Shown: positions 1 to 12,010, counted from the stretch's first letter. The stretch: 64,000 bases of DNA from Sarcophilus harrisii (GCF_902635505.1 NC_045429.1:219483997-219547996); one strand, 5' to 3'. The notes: generated by a model not told the origin, from the letters alone. Program-made: numbers and translations.

Positions 1-375
1 AAATGACGAACAAGCTGATTTTAGAAAGGTTGGGAAAGATTTACACAAACTGATGCTGAGCAAAACAAGCAGAACTAGGAATGCCTTGTACAGAATAACC
101 AGAAGATTGGATGATGATCAACTATCAAAGATTTGGTTCTTCTCAGCAATTTAGTGATCCACAGCAAACCCAATAAACTTTGGATGGAAAATGTCATCTG
201 CATCCAGATAGAGAATGGAGATATGTAAATCAACACATGCTATGTTCACTTTTTTCTTTTTTTTCTGTTTTTTTTTTCTTTTCTCTTTTGGTTTTTCTCT
301 TCTGTTTTGATTTTTCTCTGCCAACATGATTAAAAAGGAAATGTGTTTTTTTTTTTAATGAACCTAGAACTAAGA
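1..375 (+). mobile_element. L1 LINE 3' end fragment (marsupial type)
   Basis: The stretch reads like the plus-strand end of L1 ORF2 and 3' UTR. It has the sense form of the 'ACTGATGC...AAGCAGAAC' and 'GATGATGATCAACTA' segments that occur in antisense at 29.8-30.2 kb and 31.8 kb. It then runs into the T-rich 3' UTR block (TTTTTCTTTTTT and similar). The element is truncated by the window edge and has no open frame. Family assignment rests on similarity to the other copies here. Confidence 0.5.
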
Positions 376-576
376 TTAAAAAGCATGACTTTTAAAAATC
401 AAATTTTATTCAGAATACACAAAGAAAAAAGACTAAATAGAGGCATTCTATTTGATTTTTCATCTTGGTTCTAGATTGACAGAAGTTTGGAGTTGTAGAA
501 ACCTGTCAATTTTTTTTCTAAAGACTATACTTTTCTATATATTTTGAACTTTTAGATAAAACTATGATTGGCAACC

Positions 577-990
<414 letters not shown>

Positions 991-999
991 TAGAACATA

Positions 1000-2640
1000 T
1001 AACCACCACAGTGAAAATTTATATTCATAGGTCCTTTTTTGGTGAACTAGGTCAAGATGATGGCTAGCAATATTACTTTGTGGTTAAATAATTAAATTGT
1101 AGAAGCAGGCAAGGTAGCTCTCCTGAGATGAATTAATTCTTTGCAATGATATGGATACTGTTACAAATAATTTTATAATAACTGAGGAAACAAAGTCCAA
1201 GCCGTACAATTTATTGGCAAGGCATGAATTTGCAAAATCAATCTGTTCCAAGGCCTCTCATGAAGACCCTGAAGAGAGAATTACAAGGACTTATATAATA
1301 AAGCACAGTTACTATTTTTAGATTTAGGGACTTTCCTTTGTTTGGGAATGCTGATGGATTGCATCCACTTGCATCTAACAACATAATAATAGCTGATTTC
1401 CTTGAAATGACATGGTTTACAGAAACACCAGACTGCTCAGCGACACAAAACTCAACTTCAGCAACTATACAAAATGTCAGTGATGACACAAAATAGAATA
1501 AATTTGATTCTCTCAGTTTCCCCTCTTTGATCCATGAGTCATGGATTCCCAAAGATCACTATCTATAAGCAAGTTGTATAAGATTTTTAACATGGGTATG
1601 ATCAGTATAATCAGAGCACACTAACATGACCTTCTTTGGGACTATCTTGGAATAGGCTTAATATAGTAGTTATTGCAGAGTCTAAAAAGAATTATAAGGT
1701 AAAGGGCAAATAAGGGCCCATTTACTAACAGTGGCTAACAGGTTATTTTCCAACCTCCAAGTGAACAAAGAAGAGGTATTCTATCAGGAAACAACTAGGG
1801 AAGGTTATATATAACTCCATATAACTCTTTGGATTTTATGAAAGTTTGTTACAATTTCCACTGATCAATTAATATAGAAACAACAATATTGTTTAATCAT
1901 AGAATAAGTTCTTCCTTGTGAGGTAGTGAGGAGATTTTATAATACTGTCTGGACTAAAGAATCTACCTCAAATTTGAAGGAAGAGATGGATTCATTCATG
2001 ACCTGGACTAACCTCTCAGTCTCAAGGGAGACCTTTCTAGTTGATTATTCTAAGATAACAATCCATATACATGGAATTAAGGACAAAGAAACTTTATTTC
2101 CATGCTGTTTTATGGAGTTTTGTATTGAAACTACATTCCTGTTAGTTTTTATTTTTATTTTTTTGATGCATGGGCCATTATGCCCCCAAGTTTCTGATAG
2201 ACATTTTTTCCTACAAGTTCATACTAGGAATGATTAAAGACCAAAAGTGATGGGGCCAAACAGGCAATACCACAGGTACCAAATCAATTGCGACAGAGAG
2301 GAATAGATGTTATCATTACAAATAAAAAATTATCCTGGAGTCACTAGATCCCATAAGACTTTGGAAGGGAAAAGTTTATGTCTATCACAGGGTTTTGCCA
2401 AAATGTGTCAAATATTATTCCTAGATTTTATCTAACTGAACCCAGTTATATTCACCATAGTTATGGTTGATTAGGGAAACTAATCTAGAGGTTTGTAGTC
2501 TTTAGGATCATTATGGAGAATAGCTTTGGCACAGATATATAGATTCCCTTTAATAATATTAGGAAAAGGAAGATGCAATTATCTATGGTACCTAAATCTA
2601 GAGTAGTGCTAAATCCTTTCTCCTTTTTTTTACACAGGAA
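1000..2640. other. No gene seen; AT-rich intergenic sequence
   Basis: I find no exon, RNA gene or clear transposon here. Short open frames lack any recognisable motif. Part of it (about 2150-2480) could be a degraded continuation (env side) of the retroviral remnant to its right, but I see no motif that proves this. Confidence 0.4.
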
Positions 2641-3040
2641 TAGAAACTTAAAAAAAATTTTTTTTAAATTTAATTTCAATAGCATTTTATTTTTCCAATT
2701 ACACATATAGTTTTCAACATTCATTTTTTGTAGATTTTGAGTTCCAAATTTTTATAGGTTTTAGATGTTTCCATATTAGCCATGTTATGAAAAAAAAGCC
2801 AGAACAAAAGGAAAAAGCATGTTGAGAAAAAAAGCAAACAAATAAAAAAAGAGATGAAAATAGTATATTTTTATCTGCAATTAGTCAATCTCTCTCTGGA
2901 CACAGATGGCATTTCTGTCCCAAGTCTATTGGAATTGTTTTGGATCACTGTATTACTGAGAAGAGCTAAGTTTATCATAGTTGATCATCACATAATTTTG
3001 TTATTATGTATAACCATGGTAGTAATGACTTTTAATGAGA
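2640..3040 (-). mobile_element. L1 LINE 3' UTR fragment, antisense
   Basis: The block opens with T-rich sequence and 'AGCATTTTATTTTTCCAATTA', then 'TTTTCAACATTCA', 'GTTATGAAAAAAAAGCC' and 'TGGATCACTGTATTACTGAG'. The same ordered landmarks recur at 33.8, 48.0, 52.5 and 57.0 kb. The poly-T at the left is the L1 tail, so the element points left. It is 5'-truncated with no coding capacity. Confidence 0.7.
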
Positions 3041-3419
3041 TAGCTCAACCTTAAGAGTGAATTGATTTTATCTTGAGGGGAGTAAAGCCTTTGAGCTTTT
3101 GGGCATTTTTTTTTTTTTTTGTTAGAGGTATTAAAATTACAAGTAACAAAAGCAAAAACTGTAAAAGCCCCATTTAAAGGTAGAGAATCATGAGTGATAA
3201 AGTTCTTCTGTGAAAGTGTTTCCTTTTCAGTAATGGGAAAAACTTCTCATGAATTGAAACCCAATTGCTTTGAGATGGTACAAAATATGTCCCACTTCTC
3301 ATGGAGAATGCTAATAGTATTAAGTTTTTATTTTTTGCTTTTTGTTTTTTCTCCCAATCCTTCTGTGAGAAGTGGGACAAACGAGGAAAGGGCAACAAAT
3401 GGGTTAAAGGAGAATAAGC

Positions 3420-6400
3420 AAATTAAAACATCATGAAACAAAATGGGGAGCAGGTTTCACATGGAAACAATATATCTAGGAGTTATTTTCTCTGATTTCA
3501 ATTGACATTGAGATTGCAGTACTTAGAACAGGCCCTCCCAAGGTGGTTGATTTCTATGAGTCTGCTGGAAATTCCTAGTATAGACCTTATCTCCAGAGTG
3601 AAAGTCATGTAATGAAAAGTTTACAAGTCCAGTCTGTTCAGCAGCTCCCATGTCATAGAGTTCTTGCAGCCTGGTTTGCAGTTTGTAGTTCCTGCATATT
3701 AGTTGTTATTGTTCTTCAGTCATTTCATTCATGTCCGGATCTTTGTGATCCCATTTGGGGTTTTCTTGGAAAAGATCCTGTAGTGGTTTGCCATTTCCCT
3801 CTCAAATTTATTTTACAAATGAGGAAACTAAGATAAATAGGGTTGACTTGTCCATGGTCACACAGTAAATGTCTAAGGCTGGATTTGAACTCAGATTCTT
3901 GACTTCATACCTGGTGCTCTATCTATATATCACCAGCAATCCAATAAAGAGACGTATGTACTTGGGGGGAAAAGATCTTGCTTGAATGGGGAGGTGTGTA
4001 GTACCTTAAAAGCTTTTCAAAAGGAGATATATGTAACCCCCTCCCCATTTGATGTATTTCACAGAGAAGAACAAAGCCAGAGGAAAACATCAGACCACTT
4101 TACATGGGTTTTGGCACACAGCTTGCTAATCGTGTTTTTAAGTTCCTTTTTCATAATGTCAGTTTGGCCTGGGCTCTGGGAGGGATAAAGTATATGAAAT
4201 TTTGGGACCATCCCTAGGCAAGAGTAAACATGGGATAGGAAAGAAGCAGTGAAGTGGATGCCTCTGTCAGAATCAATGAGGGCCAGAAGGCTGAAGCAGA
4301 GAACAATTTCTTTCAAAAGCATCTTTGCATCAAATCCAGTCATGGCCCTAGAGCTAGGAAAAGCCTCTACCCATTCAGTGAGTTGATCAACAATAACAAT
4401 GTTTATAGTGGCCAGATTTAGGTGTACAAATTAAATCAATCTTCAGGGCTCAAAAGGTAAATAAGCTTGTATATATTTTGAAAATAAAAAGCTTTAATTA
4501 AAAAAGAAAAGCTTAAAAAAAAGATGAATAAGCTAGGGAGCACCCATTGTAGGTAAAAGCAAGAAAAATATGTTGATTAAATGTGGGACAGGTGGCCCAT
4601 ATACACAAGCTGAGACCAGCTGAGACGTAATGCATGGGGCAACCCAAACCCTCTTAACTGAATCTCCAAATCTCTACGTAACAAAATGGTTCCATTTATG
4701 AACAGGTGATATATCTGGTAAGAGAAGCTCTGAGGGAGGAGTGGTTTGCCTTCTGTTGTCACTGAGACCCCCATCTATAGAAACATCTTGAGGTTTCAGA
4801 GACACAGACAGGTCAGTATCACCAGAAAAAGAGGAAACATATGTGCAGGGCATTTACGGCTCCGAGTTTTACAGCTGTATCAGCAAAGTTATTGCACCAG
4901 TTCCTCTGGTATGAACAGGATAATGGACAATGGACAAGTCATTAGGAGGCCTCAGGGAACGTGAGAGATCTTTGATAAATTCCACATCTGCATGACTGAA
5001 CCATAAAACCCCTTTGCAGCCTAAGAATCCCATCAGTGTTACAAATACCAAATAAGTACCGCAAATTGTGGTGCTTTTTCTGTTGACAAGGTATTGACAG
5101 CAGCTTGGATTAGGTTAGAAAGTTAGAAAGGTTAGAAAGCAGAGAGACCTCCCAAACAGGGTCATTGTCAGAGACAACAGTAATGTCAGTGCAATGAGCA
5201 CCATTTGTCATAAAGAAGACCTGACAGGATAAAAAATATAATCAGGATTTTGCAAGGGAATGTCAGAGAAGTCATCATGAGTTTGGTTTTTTTTTTTTTT
5301 TTTTTTTTTTTTAGCCACATGTACTACAGAAGCACAGACATGCAGAGGCTCTCTTGAGATTGGCAAATCAGGGAGCAATATGTCTAGACTGAGGACGGCA
5401 CTTTACTTGAGGGTGTAATTCTCTTTACCTAGCAAAAGTCACTCCATATTTGGCAAGTTTCTAGTCAGAAAAGGCCTGAGTTTTCTAACTGTGGAGGCCT
5501 AGACAAGAAAGTCTGAGTCCTGATTCACCAAAGAATGCCAAACAGAGTAGATCCTGGAAATACTAGGGGGCCCCTGAACTTTAGCGAGGAGAGTAATACC
5601 ATGCTCAGAATTTGCTTTAGGAAACTCAGTTTGGCAGCTGTGTAAAGAATGGTTTGTCGAGGGAGCAGATGTGGGAGGAGGACCCTGATTAAAAGGTTAT
5701 TGAAAGAAACTAGGGATTGGTAGTCAGAGACTAAACTAAGATGGGAGCTGAGTAAATGAGAGAAGCAGGTGAAGTAAGAGGATCTCACTTCACTGAAGAC
5801 ACTCCATTTAAGGGGAAATCCCAGATCAAATTACAAGCCTTCCCAACCAAAAGGGTGTCAAAAGCAGTTACAGCATCAAGCAGAGAAGAATAATAAGCCA
5901 CTGGATGTGAAGTGGGCCAAATGTTTGGAACAGGACACCAGAAGCTGTCCCCCTTCATTCATGTACAAAGAGAATCTGGAAGGGCTTACTGTAATCTGGG
6001 ACTCCTAGTGCAGAGTCTGACAACAAAGCCTTTTTGAGCTTCACCAGGACAGAGAAGTATTGCTGGACAAGCTGCAGAGTCTTTAGTCAGGGAAATTAGG
6101 GGGTTAGTGATAGCATCAAAGGAGGGAACTGTTGACAATATTCAGCTGCTATGAGGATGACACACAGTTGTCTTTTGTTTGTGGAAACAGACAGTTTCTG
6201 GAAGGCCTGCACAGCTTAAGGGAAACAAAGCAGGCACCAGCAGATAAAATAAAATCAAGATATTCTACCTGTGGGAAGTGCCACTGAACTTTTGATTTAG
6301 AGACTTTGTGATCCCTCTGATGGAGATGAAGAAGTGATGGCTGTCTTCCTGATGAACCTCAACACTTAAGTGCTGCCAGTAGGAGTCATCAATATATTGG

Positions 6401-6850
6401 ATTAAAAAACAAGTCCTTTAAAGTTATGGAAGTTAAATCCTGCCATAAATTTTGAAAAAACAGAGTAGGACTTTCTACTTACTCTTGAGACAAATGAGTG
6501 CATCCATATCCATTGTGCATTCCTGCAGGTGAAGGCAAACAAATAGTATCTGGCTGGATTCAGATGCTGACAAAAGCTGAGCAAAGATCTATCATGGCAA
6601 AAATTGATAGCTTCATGGGAATTGAGGAAATGATGGATGCAGAATTGAGCACTATTAGGTGCCTGGGTATAACAAAAGCATTAAAAGCATGCAAATTCTG
6701 TTCAAAGTGATAAACAGGTTTGCCATCTGGACCTGGCTTAGGTTTCTTAATAGGAAAAATAGGAGTATTACAGGGGGATTTACATGGAACAATAATCTTC
6801 AGTGGACTTCAGTGGGATAAAGGATATTAATGAATGGATGGTGGGGGGCT
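3420..6850 (-). mobile_element. Endogenous retrovirus fossil, class I (gamma-like), pol region
   Basis: Read on the minus strand, right to left, the region shows reverse transcriptase-like sequence near 6400-6830 (with 'VPCKSPCNTPIFPIKKP' as the retroviral RT start), RNase H-like sequence in the middle, integrase core at about 4060-4400, and the integrase C-terminal segment with 'PPWEGLF' (GPY/F-type) at about 3500-3690. A SINE (3690-3945) sits inside the integrase part, and a 26-base T run lies at 5287-5312. No gag or flanking LTR is recognisable at either side. The copy is old and heavily broken, with many disruptions. The env side (left) is uncertain. Confidence 0.75.
3690..3945 (-). mobile_element. 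tRNA-derived CORE SINE (WSINE/MIR-like), antisense
   Basis: The sequence contains 'CCCATTTGGGGTTTTCTTGG', 'TGGTTTGCCATTTCC', 'GAGGAAACTAAG' (core), 'GGTCACACAG', 'GGATTTGAACTC' (B-box side) and 'GGTGCTCTATCT' (A-box side) in the antisense order. The same family occurs at 41.0 kb (sense) and 62.1 kb (antisense). It is inserted in the retroviral integrase region, so it is younger than that element. Confidence 0.85.
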
Positions 6851-6989
6851 TCCTTTAGTCTTGATGGTGACTTGGCAACAGATTGGTTATGAAGAGTAAG
6901 AGTGAAAAGTGGAGGATGATTGTTATTCAGATTGTTAGCCTGAACTAGAGTCTAGGAAGATGGTGTTGCTCTCTCTAGTAATAGGGATA

Positions 6990-8035
6990 TAGGAAGGGGA
7001 AAAGTTTAAGGGGAAAAAATGAATTCTGTTTCATTTAAGATGTCCACTGGATATTTAGTTTGATGAAAGACAATCAGAAATATGAAGTTGGAGCTCTACA
7101 TAGAGGTTGGGACAAGAAAGGTAAATTTGAGAATCATTGGAATAGAGATGGTAATTAAATCCATGGTGATGAGATTACCAAGTGAGATTCTATAAATAAA
7201 GAAGAGGAGAGGGTCTAAGGATAGACCTCTAAGGGACATCAGCAGTGAGAGGCTATGATCTGGATGAGAATCCAGTAGAGGAGATAGAGGAATGATTAGA
7301 TATGTAGGAGAAGCAGCAGGAGAATGATATTCCAAAAACTTAAAGAAAGTTAATAAATATATATATATATAATAAATATAAATAAATAAAACATAATAAT
7401 ATTGTCTATATATAAAATAATAAAGAAAGAAAATGGAAGAAACTATCAAAGAGGAGAAAGTAATCAACTTTTATTGCAGTCAAAGGCTGCATAAAGAGTA
7501 AGTAAAAGGAGGATTGAACAAAAGTCATTGGATTTGGCAACTATTGGTAATCTTGAAGTTTGGGTGGAATGATAAAGTCAGAAGCTGAATTGTAAAGGAA
7601 CTAAAGAGTGGGGGGAGGGATGAAAGAACCTATTGTACAGGTGCTTTTTGTTAAGAGTTTTTAAAGAATTTAACTACTTAGGGCACAAGAGATTAAGGAT
7701 GATGGTGGGCTTTAAATGATCCAGTGTTGTTTATTTCAGAATAAGGGAGACATGAGCATGTTTATAAGTAATAAAGAATCAGCTGGTAGACAGGGAGAGA
7801 TTGAAAATAAGTGATGGAGCAAGAATGTCAGAGGGGGCAATGTGTTGGAAGAGGTGAGATGAAATGGGATTACTTGGAGAAAGGGATTCCCTTTGATAAA
7901 GGAACAATATCACTTCATCATGTGAGGCAGGGATGAAAGAGGAAATAATGGTAGAAGGGATATGAGTGATAAATGAGATGAGGAAGAGGAGAAAAAGGGG
8001 AGCTCATGGCAAATAGACTAATTTTTTTTCCTGCA
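6990..8035 (-). mobile_element. LINE-2 (L2) reverse-transcriptase fragment, antisense
   Basis: On the minus strand short stretches translate to L2 RT-like peptides such as 'GLSLDPLLFFIYRISLGNLI'. DNA landmarks of antisense L2 are also present: 'GAGAGGGTCTAAGGATAGA', 'CAAAGGCTGCATAAAGAG', 'CATTGGATTTGGCAAC', 'GGGAGACATGAGCATG' and 'GGGAGAGATTGAA'. The copy is degenerate with many stops, which is expected for L2. An AT microsatellite (about 7355-7410) lies inside it. It abuts the retroviral remnant on its left. Confidence 0.8.
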
Positions 8036-8249
8036 AAATATAAGGCAAATTGATTTACTTCATTAGCATGAGTTTGGAGTGTGGGACATGATTGAAGTTC
8101 CTATGGACCTCCTGAAATACGGTATGGATAGAGGTTTCCCTAAGGATTGAGTATGTAAGATCTTACATTTTATATCTGGAATCTTTTCAACTTGGAGAAG
8201 ACCCTACTTGGGTGCATCATAACTTGAGTAGATATAGCTAATTTATCAC

Positions 8250-8405
8250 TGCATATGAGAGAGAGAGAGACAAAAACAGAGAGAGAGACAGAGATAAAGA
8301 GACAGAGACAAAGGGAGAGAGAGAGACAGAGAGAAGGGAGACAGAGACAGAAAGACAGAGAAGAGAGAGAGAGAGACAGAGAGAGACAGAGAGAGAGAGA
8401 GAGAG
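8250..8405. repeat. (GAGACA)n/(GA)n purine-rich microsatellite
   Basis: About 155 bases of GAGAGACAGAGACAAAG-type units. Open frames through it on both strands are low-complexity artefacts. Confidence 0.95.
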
Positions 8406-8524
8406 GCCTGCTATCATCTGTTTTAAAAAATCTTTATTTCTCAATGAATTTTCATTATGTATGTAAGTATGGCATGAAGCCTAAGTTAAAAAATACCTGG
8501 ATTCAAATTCAAATTCTGATATCT

Positions 8525-8715
8525 AAAACTATTTTTATTTTTAAAAAGTATTTTATTTTTCCAAAAACATGCAAACATAGTTTTCAACATTCACCTTTCT
8601 AAAACCTTGTGTTCCAAATTTTTCTCCCTTTACCTCCCCCTTTCCCCATGACAGCAATCTGATATAGGTTAAACACATGTAATTCTTCTAAACATATTTC
8701 CATGTTCTAAAACTG
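8525..8715 (-). mobile_element. L1 LINE extreme 3' UTR, antisense
   Basis: It has 'AGTATTTTATTTTTCCA', 'TTTTCAACATTCACC', 'TTGTGTTCCAAATTTTTC', a C-rich 'CCTCCCCCTTTCCCC' and 'CTGATATAGGTTAAACA'. These are the same ordered landmarks as the L1 tail at 13.15-13.28 kb. The copy is 5'-truncated to about 190 bases. Confidence 0.8.
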
Positions 8716-9129
8716 TTTTTTTTTTTTTTAAGTTATCTGCATTAGTAGAAGGAAATTTTTTTCACCAGGAGCTTTCTATACCAAATGAAAATACATGTAC
8801 AGATTTTTCTTTTTAAGCAAAATCAACATTATTATTGTTACTGAATATTTACGAAGGACATCTGGTATGGCAGAGCCAGAGAATACTAGAGCCAGAGACA
8901 ACTGCAATTAAGTTTTAGGCCCTTGAGGTACCAGAAAGCTTGAAATAGAACCATGATTACTATAAGCTTCATTTTTCTTTAACAAGGAACTTGCTTAGTC
9001 CTAGAATTGTGAATAATGTTCAAAGTCTTCCATAAGTGAATTGTCAACTGCAAATAAAGACAAAAACTCAGGTTACTTGAACTAGTCCTCCATCCATGCT
9101 ATCCTTAATATCATTACTAGCTATCCTTC

Positions 9130-9212
9130 CATATATTCAATTGATGAATTCCTTTAAAAATTTCTTTAAATATTTTAAGAAATTTTAAAGGAATTCATCA
9201 ATTGAATATATG
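9130..9212. repeat. Long near-perfect inverted repeat (hairpin)
   Basis: The left arm 9130-9170 and right arm 9174-9212 are reverse complements (CATATATTCAATTGATGAAT versus ATTCATCAATTGAATATATG and inward). Only two single-base bulges and a 3-base loop interrupt the pairing. The arms continue through 'TCCTTTAAAA'. The right arm runs directly into an (AT)n microsatellite. I do not recognise a transposon family. It may be a MITE, a fold-back replication product, or a hairpin. Confidence 0.9.
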
Positions 9213-9213
9213 A

Positions 9214-9219
9214 ATATGA

Positions 9220-9272
<53 letters not shown>

Positions 9273-9345
9273 GAGACAGAGAAAGACAGGGATAGAGGTA
9301 GAGACACAGACATAGAGAGACAGAGACAGAAACAGAGACAGGGCT
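9214..9345. repeat. (TA)n followed by (GACAGA)n microsatellite
   Basis: A TA run covers about 9225-9269, then GAGACAGAGAAAG-type units to about 9345. Short open frames here are artefacts of the repeat. Confidence 0.95.
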
Positions 9346-9462
9346 GGAAGTTGGGGGTGAAGGAAGACAAAGAGATATACAAATCAAATGCTATCCCCTT
9401 TCTGTCACATTTTACTAAATTTTTGAAAAGGATGATAAAGAATCATTGTTAACAATTCATGC

Positions 9463-9570
9463 TCAACAAGACAGTTCAGTGGATGGAGTCAGGAAGACCT
9501 GAGTTCAAATGTGACTTCAAACCTTTATAAGCTGTGTGGCACTGTGTATGTCACACAACCTCTCTCTCTT
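9463..9570 (+). mobile_element. tRNA-derived SINE (WALLSI-like), sense
   Basis: The segment runs 'AGTTCAGTGGATGGAGTC', 'AGGAAGACCTGAGTTCAAAT' (B box) and 'AAGCTGTGTGGCAC'. It matches the SINE layout seen at 12749 but is partial and diverged. The 3' part merges with a pyrimidine tract. Confidence 0.7.
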
Positions 9571-9589
9571 TCCTTTTTTCTTTCTTTTC

Positions 9590-9830
9590 TTTTAAAAATA
9601 ATATTCTTTTGTTGTTGTTACATTTTGAATTCTGAACTGCCAACCTCCTTCCCAATCCTGTATTAGAGAAGGTCAACATTGATATAGATTTGTCTGTGGA
9701 ATCATACAATACATACTTCCATATACCAATTTTTCCTCTGGAGATAGATAGCATTTTCTATTATAAGTTCTTCATAGTTGATCTGAACATTCATATTTCT
9801 CAGAATAATTTAATCATTCAGAGTTACTCT
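9590..9830 (-). mobile_element. Probable L1 3' UTR of another subfamily, antisense
   Basis: T-rich start, 'TTGTTGTTGTTACATTTTG', 'CATAGCATTTTCTATTATAA'-like text and 'TTCTTCATAGTTGATC' resemble the order of antisense L1 3' UTR copies at 34.0 kb. Divergence is higher, so the family is tentative. Confidence 0.4.
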
Positions 9831-10029
9831 CTTAATAATATGGCTATTTTTACATAAATCATTCTTTTAGTTGTATGGCTCAGTTTCTTTCCAGAGATGT
9901 TTTGAGGATAAAATGAGAAATATCTATAAAGGACAATAAATAAGTGATAACTGTTGTTGTTTTGCTGTTTGGAAGACCAGACTCATCTCCTATCTCCCTC
10001 TTCCATCAAATCATCTCTTCCTTCTGAGA

Positions 10030-10200
10030 ACAGTAATATGGTAGATTTAAAAGGGTATTGAATTGGAAGTCAGAAGAGCAGATTTCAGACCCTAGCTTTG
10101 GCATTAATTATAGCTGTGAACCTTTGGCACATCACTTTGTCCCCTTTGAGCCTTATTTTCTTCATTTATAAAATGAAGGTCTTGTATCCATCAAAGCTAC
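10030..10200 (+). mobile_element. MIR-type SINE remnant, sense
   Basis: The sequence includes 'TTGAATTGGAAGTCAGAAGA', 'ATTATAGCTGTGAACCTTTG', 'CACATCACTTTGTCCC', 'GAGCCTTATTTTCTTCAT' and 'TATAAAATGAAGG'. This is the MIR core order, and the copy is old and diverged. Confidence 0.7.
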
Positions 10201-10273
10201 TCAGAAGTCTTTTTTATTTCTAAGATTCTATAGATAAATCCAACAGATTATAAACTGTTTGAAGACAAAGATT

Positions 10274-10635
10274 TGTGACGACCACGCTAGCACCCAGGAT
10301 ACCTCAGAGTCAGCCAGAGTCAGGATAAGCAAAAGTCTTTAGTCTTTATTCTTGGTCTTTAGGGGTAGAAGTGAAGGGGATGGAAGTAGGATCTCCACAA
10401 AAGCAAAGGCCTTCTTCCTAGTCCATGGCCAAAGTGACTCTGGGTAGTCTTACTCCACCCCCTGGTTCCTCCTACAATTCTCTGTATACACCAATCATTG
10501 AGCCAGCACAGGAGAGAGAGAAGGGTCATTTTCCAAGTATATGCCCATAGAGTATTGTCCAATCAGTAGTTAGCCTCAAGTGCTTGGCCATCCTGACCTC
10601 AGTGCATCGACTCAATAGTTTCAGCCCTCTACACA
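10274..10635 (-). mobile_element. Solo LTR of a class I endogenous retrovirus
   Basis: The 362-bp element begins TGTG and ends CACA, and is flanked on both sides by the 4-bp duplication GATT (10270-10273 and 10636-10639). In minus orientation it has a CCAAT-type box (ATTGG at about 10559), a polyadenylation signal AATAAA (complement of 10345-10350) and a U5 end '...GTGGTCGTCACA'. A 4-bp duplication with TG...CA ends is typical of gammaretrovirus-like elements. No internal region is present, so it looks like the product of LTR-LTR recombination. Short minus-strand open frames in it are incidental. Confidence 0.85.
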
Positions 10636-11029
10636 GATTCTCATTTTTTTTTTTTAATTTCCTCAAGCACCAAGCTAGAAAACAAATATAAAATGGGCAA
10701 TAAAATAAAATAAAATGCATTTTAAAAGTGGAGGTTTGGGGTTTGAACTTCTGATACAAGGTTCTATAATAATTAGGGGAAGGGGACAGGTTAAGTAGCA
10801 GAAGAGGGATTAGTCATAAATAGAGGATTTTTGTCATATGAGAGGAAGAGAAAATGGATGATGGAACTGAGATTGTGTGAGGAAAGGAACAATGGGACTG
10901 ATAATTTATTTCTTTTGGCCTTAGTCTTTTCAATGAATTAGGAGGTGAATTTGTCTGCAGTTGGGATTGAGACAAGAAAAGTAAAAGGTCTGTGGGAAAT
11001 TATATCAAATTATGCTAAGTTATATAAAT

Positions 11030-11135
11030 TAAATATTAAATTATATATACATATATGTGTGTATATATGTCACCTTTATACATATACATATATATATATA
11101 TATGTATGTATGTGTATATATCTATATCTATAATA
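11030..11135. repeat. AT/ATGT-rich microsatellite
   Basis: Alternating TATATACATATATGTGTG-type sequence covers about 100 bases, with an interruption 'CACCTTTATAC'. It has no coding value. Confidence 0.85.
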
Positions 11136-11339
11136 TCACCTTTAGGTAGAGTAAAAGTATCACTAAATAGCAGTAATGGTTTAGTTTATATCCACAAATT
11201 AAAGTCTTATAAGGCGTAATCTTCTCTGGGTTTTGTTGATACCACTCTATGATGGTTTTCCTACTATCTGTATAATTGACCCTTCTCAGTCTTCTTTGTT
11301 CAGTCATTATCCATATGTCTCCAGAAACTGTGGGAGGTA

Positions 11340-11505
11340 GGTAATATAATTATTTTTATCCTTCTTTTGCAGATCAGTAAGATGAAGCTCAAGTAAGTGA
11401 TGAATGACTTTCCTAAGATCTCCATTAGTAAAATAGTGAAGATAAGGCAAACCCAGGACTTCTGGTTCATAGTATATTATAATTTCTACTAAATCACACT
11501 GCTGA
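11340..11505 (-). mobile_element. MIR-type SINE remnant, antisense
   Basis: Antisense MIR order is visible: 'GGTAATATAATTATTTTTATCC', 'GCAGATCAGTAAGATGAAGC', 'GTGATGAATGACTTTCCTAA' and 'CAAACCCAGGACTTCTGG'. It is diverged. Confidence 0.65.
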
Positions 11506-11679
11506 ACACCTACTATTTGAAATAAAATATTCTATAAAATTAGGAAAGAATCAGTTTTGAGCAGACTAGAAGTTTGGTTTTTGCATCAGAATGTATTCTT
11601 CATTCCAGTAACACTGGCCTCCTAGCTGTTGCATGAACAAGACACACTATCTTTTGACAGTGGACATTTTTATCTAGCT

Positions 11680-12010
11680 GTCCCCCCTGCCTAGAATATT
11701 CTGCTTCCTCTGTTCTGACTACTGACCATTCTGGATTCCTTTAAGTCCTAATTAAAACCCTACCTTCTATAGGAATCCTTCCCTAACCCCTTTTAATTTC
11801 AGTGTTTTCATTCTTTTAACCATTTCCCATTTATCCTGTACATAGCTTAGTTTGTATAGTTGGTTTCTATGTTGTTTCCCTTCTTAGATGGTAAGCTCCT
11901 TGAGAGCAAGTGGCTACTTTTTGCCTCTTTTTGCATGCTCAGAGCTTAGCATTGTGTTCAACATATACTAGGAGCTTTATGATGTTTCTTCAATTAATGA
12001 AGTCCTCCGT
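11680..12010 (+). mobile_element. LINE-2 3' end, sense
   Basis: The landmarks are 'CTAGAATATTCTGCTTCCTC', 'TAGGAATCCTTCCCTAACC', 'GATGGTAAGCTCCTTGAGAG', 'TTTTTGCATGCTCAGAGCTT', 'AGCATTGTGTTCAACATA' and 'CTAGGAGCTTTATGATGTTT'. This is the classical L2 3' UTR. Confidence 0.85.

Noticed and set aside
8238-8602. Open frames on both strands near 8.3 kb
   Set aside because: Encoded by the GAGACA microsatellite and adjoining L1 tail.
9175-9452. Open frames of Tyr/Ile and Leu/Ser/Cys repeats
   Set aside because: Generated by the (TA)n and (GACAGA)n microsatellites.
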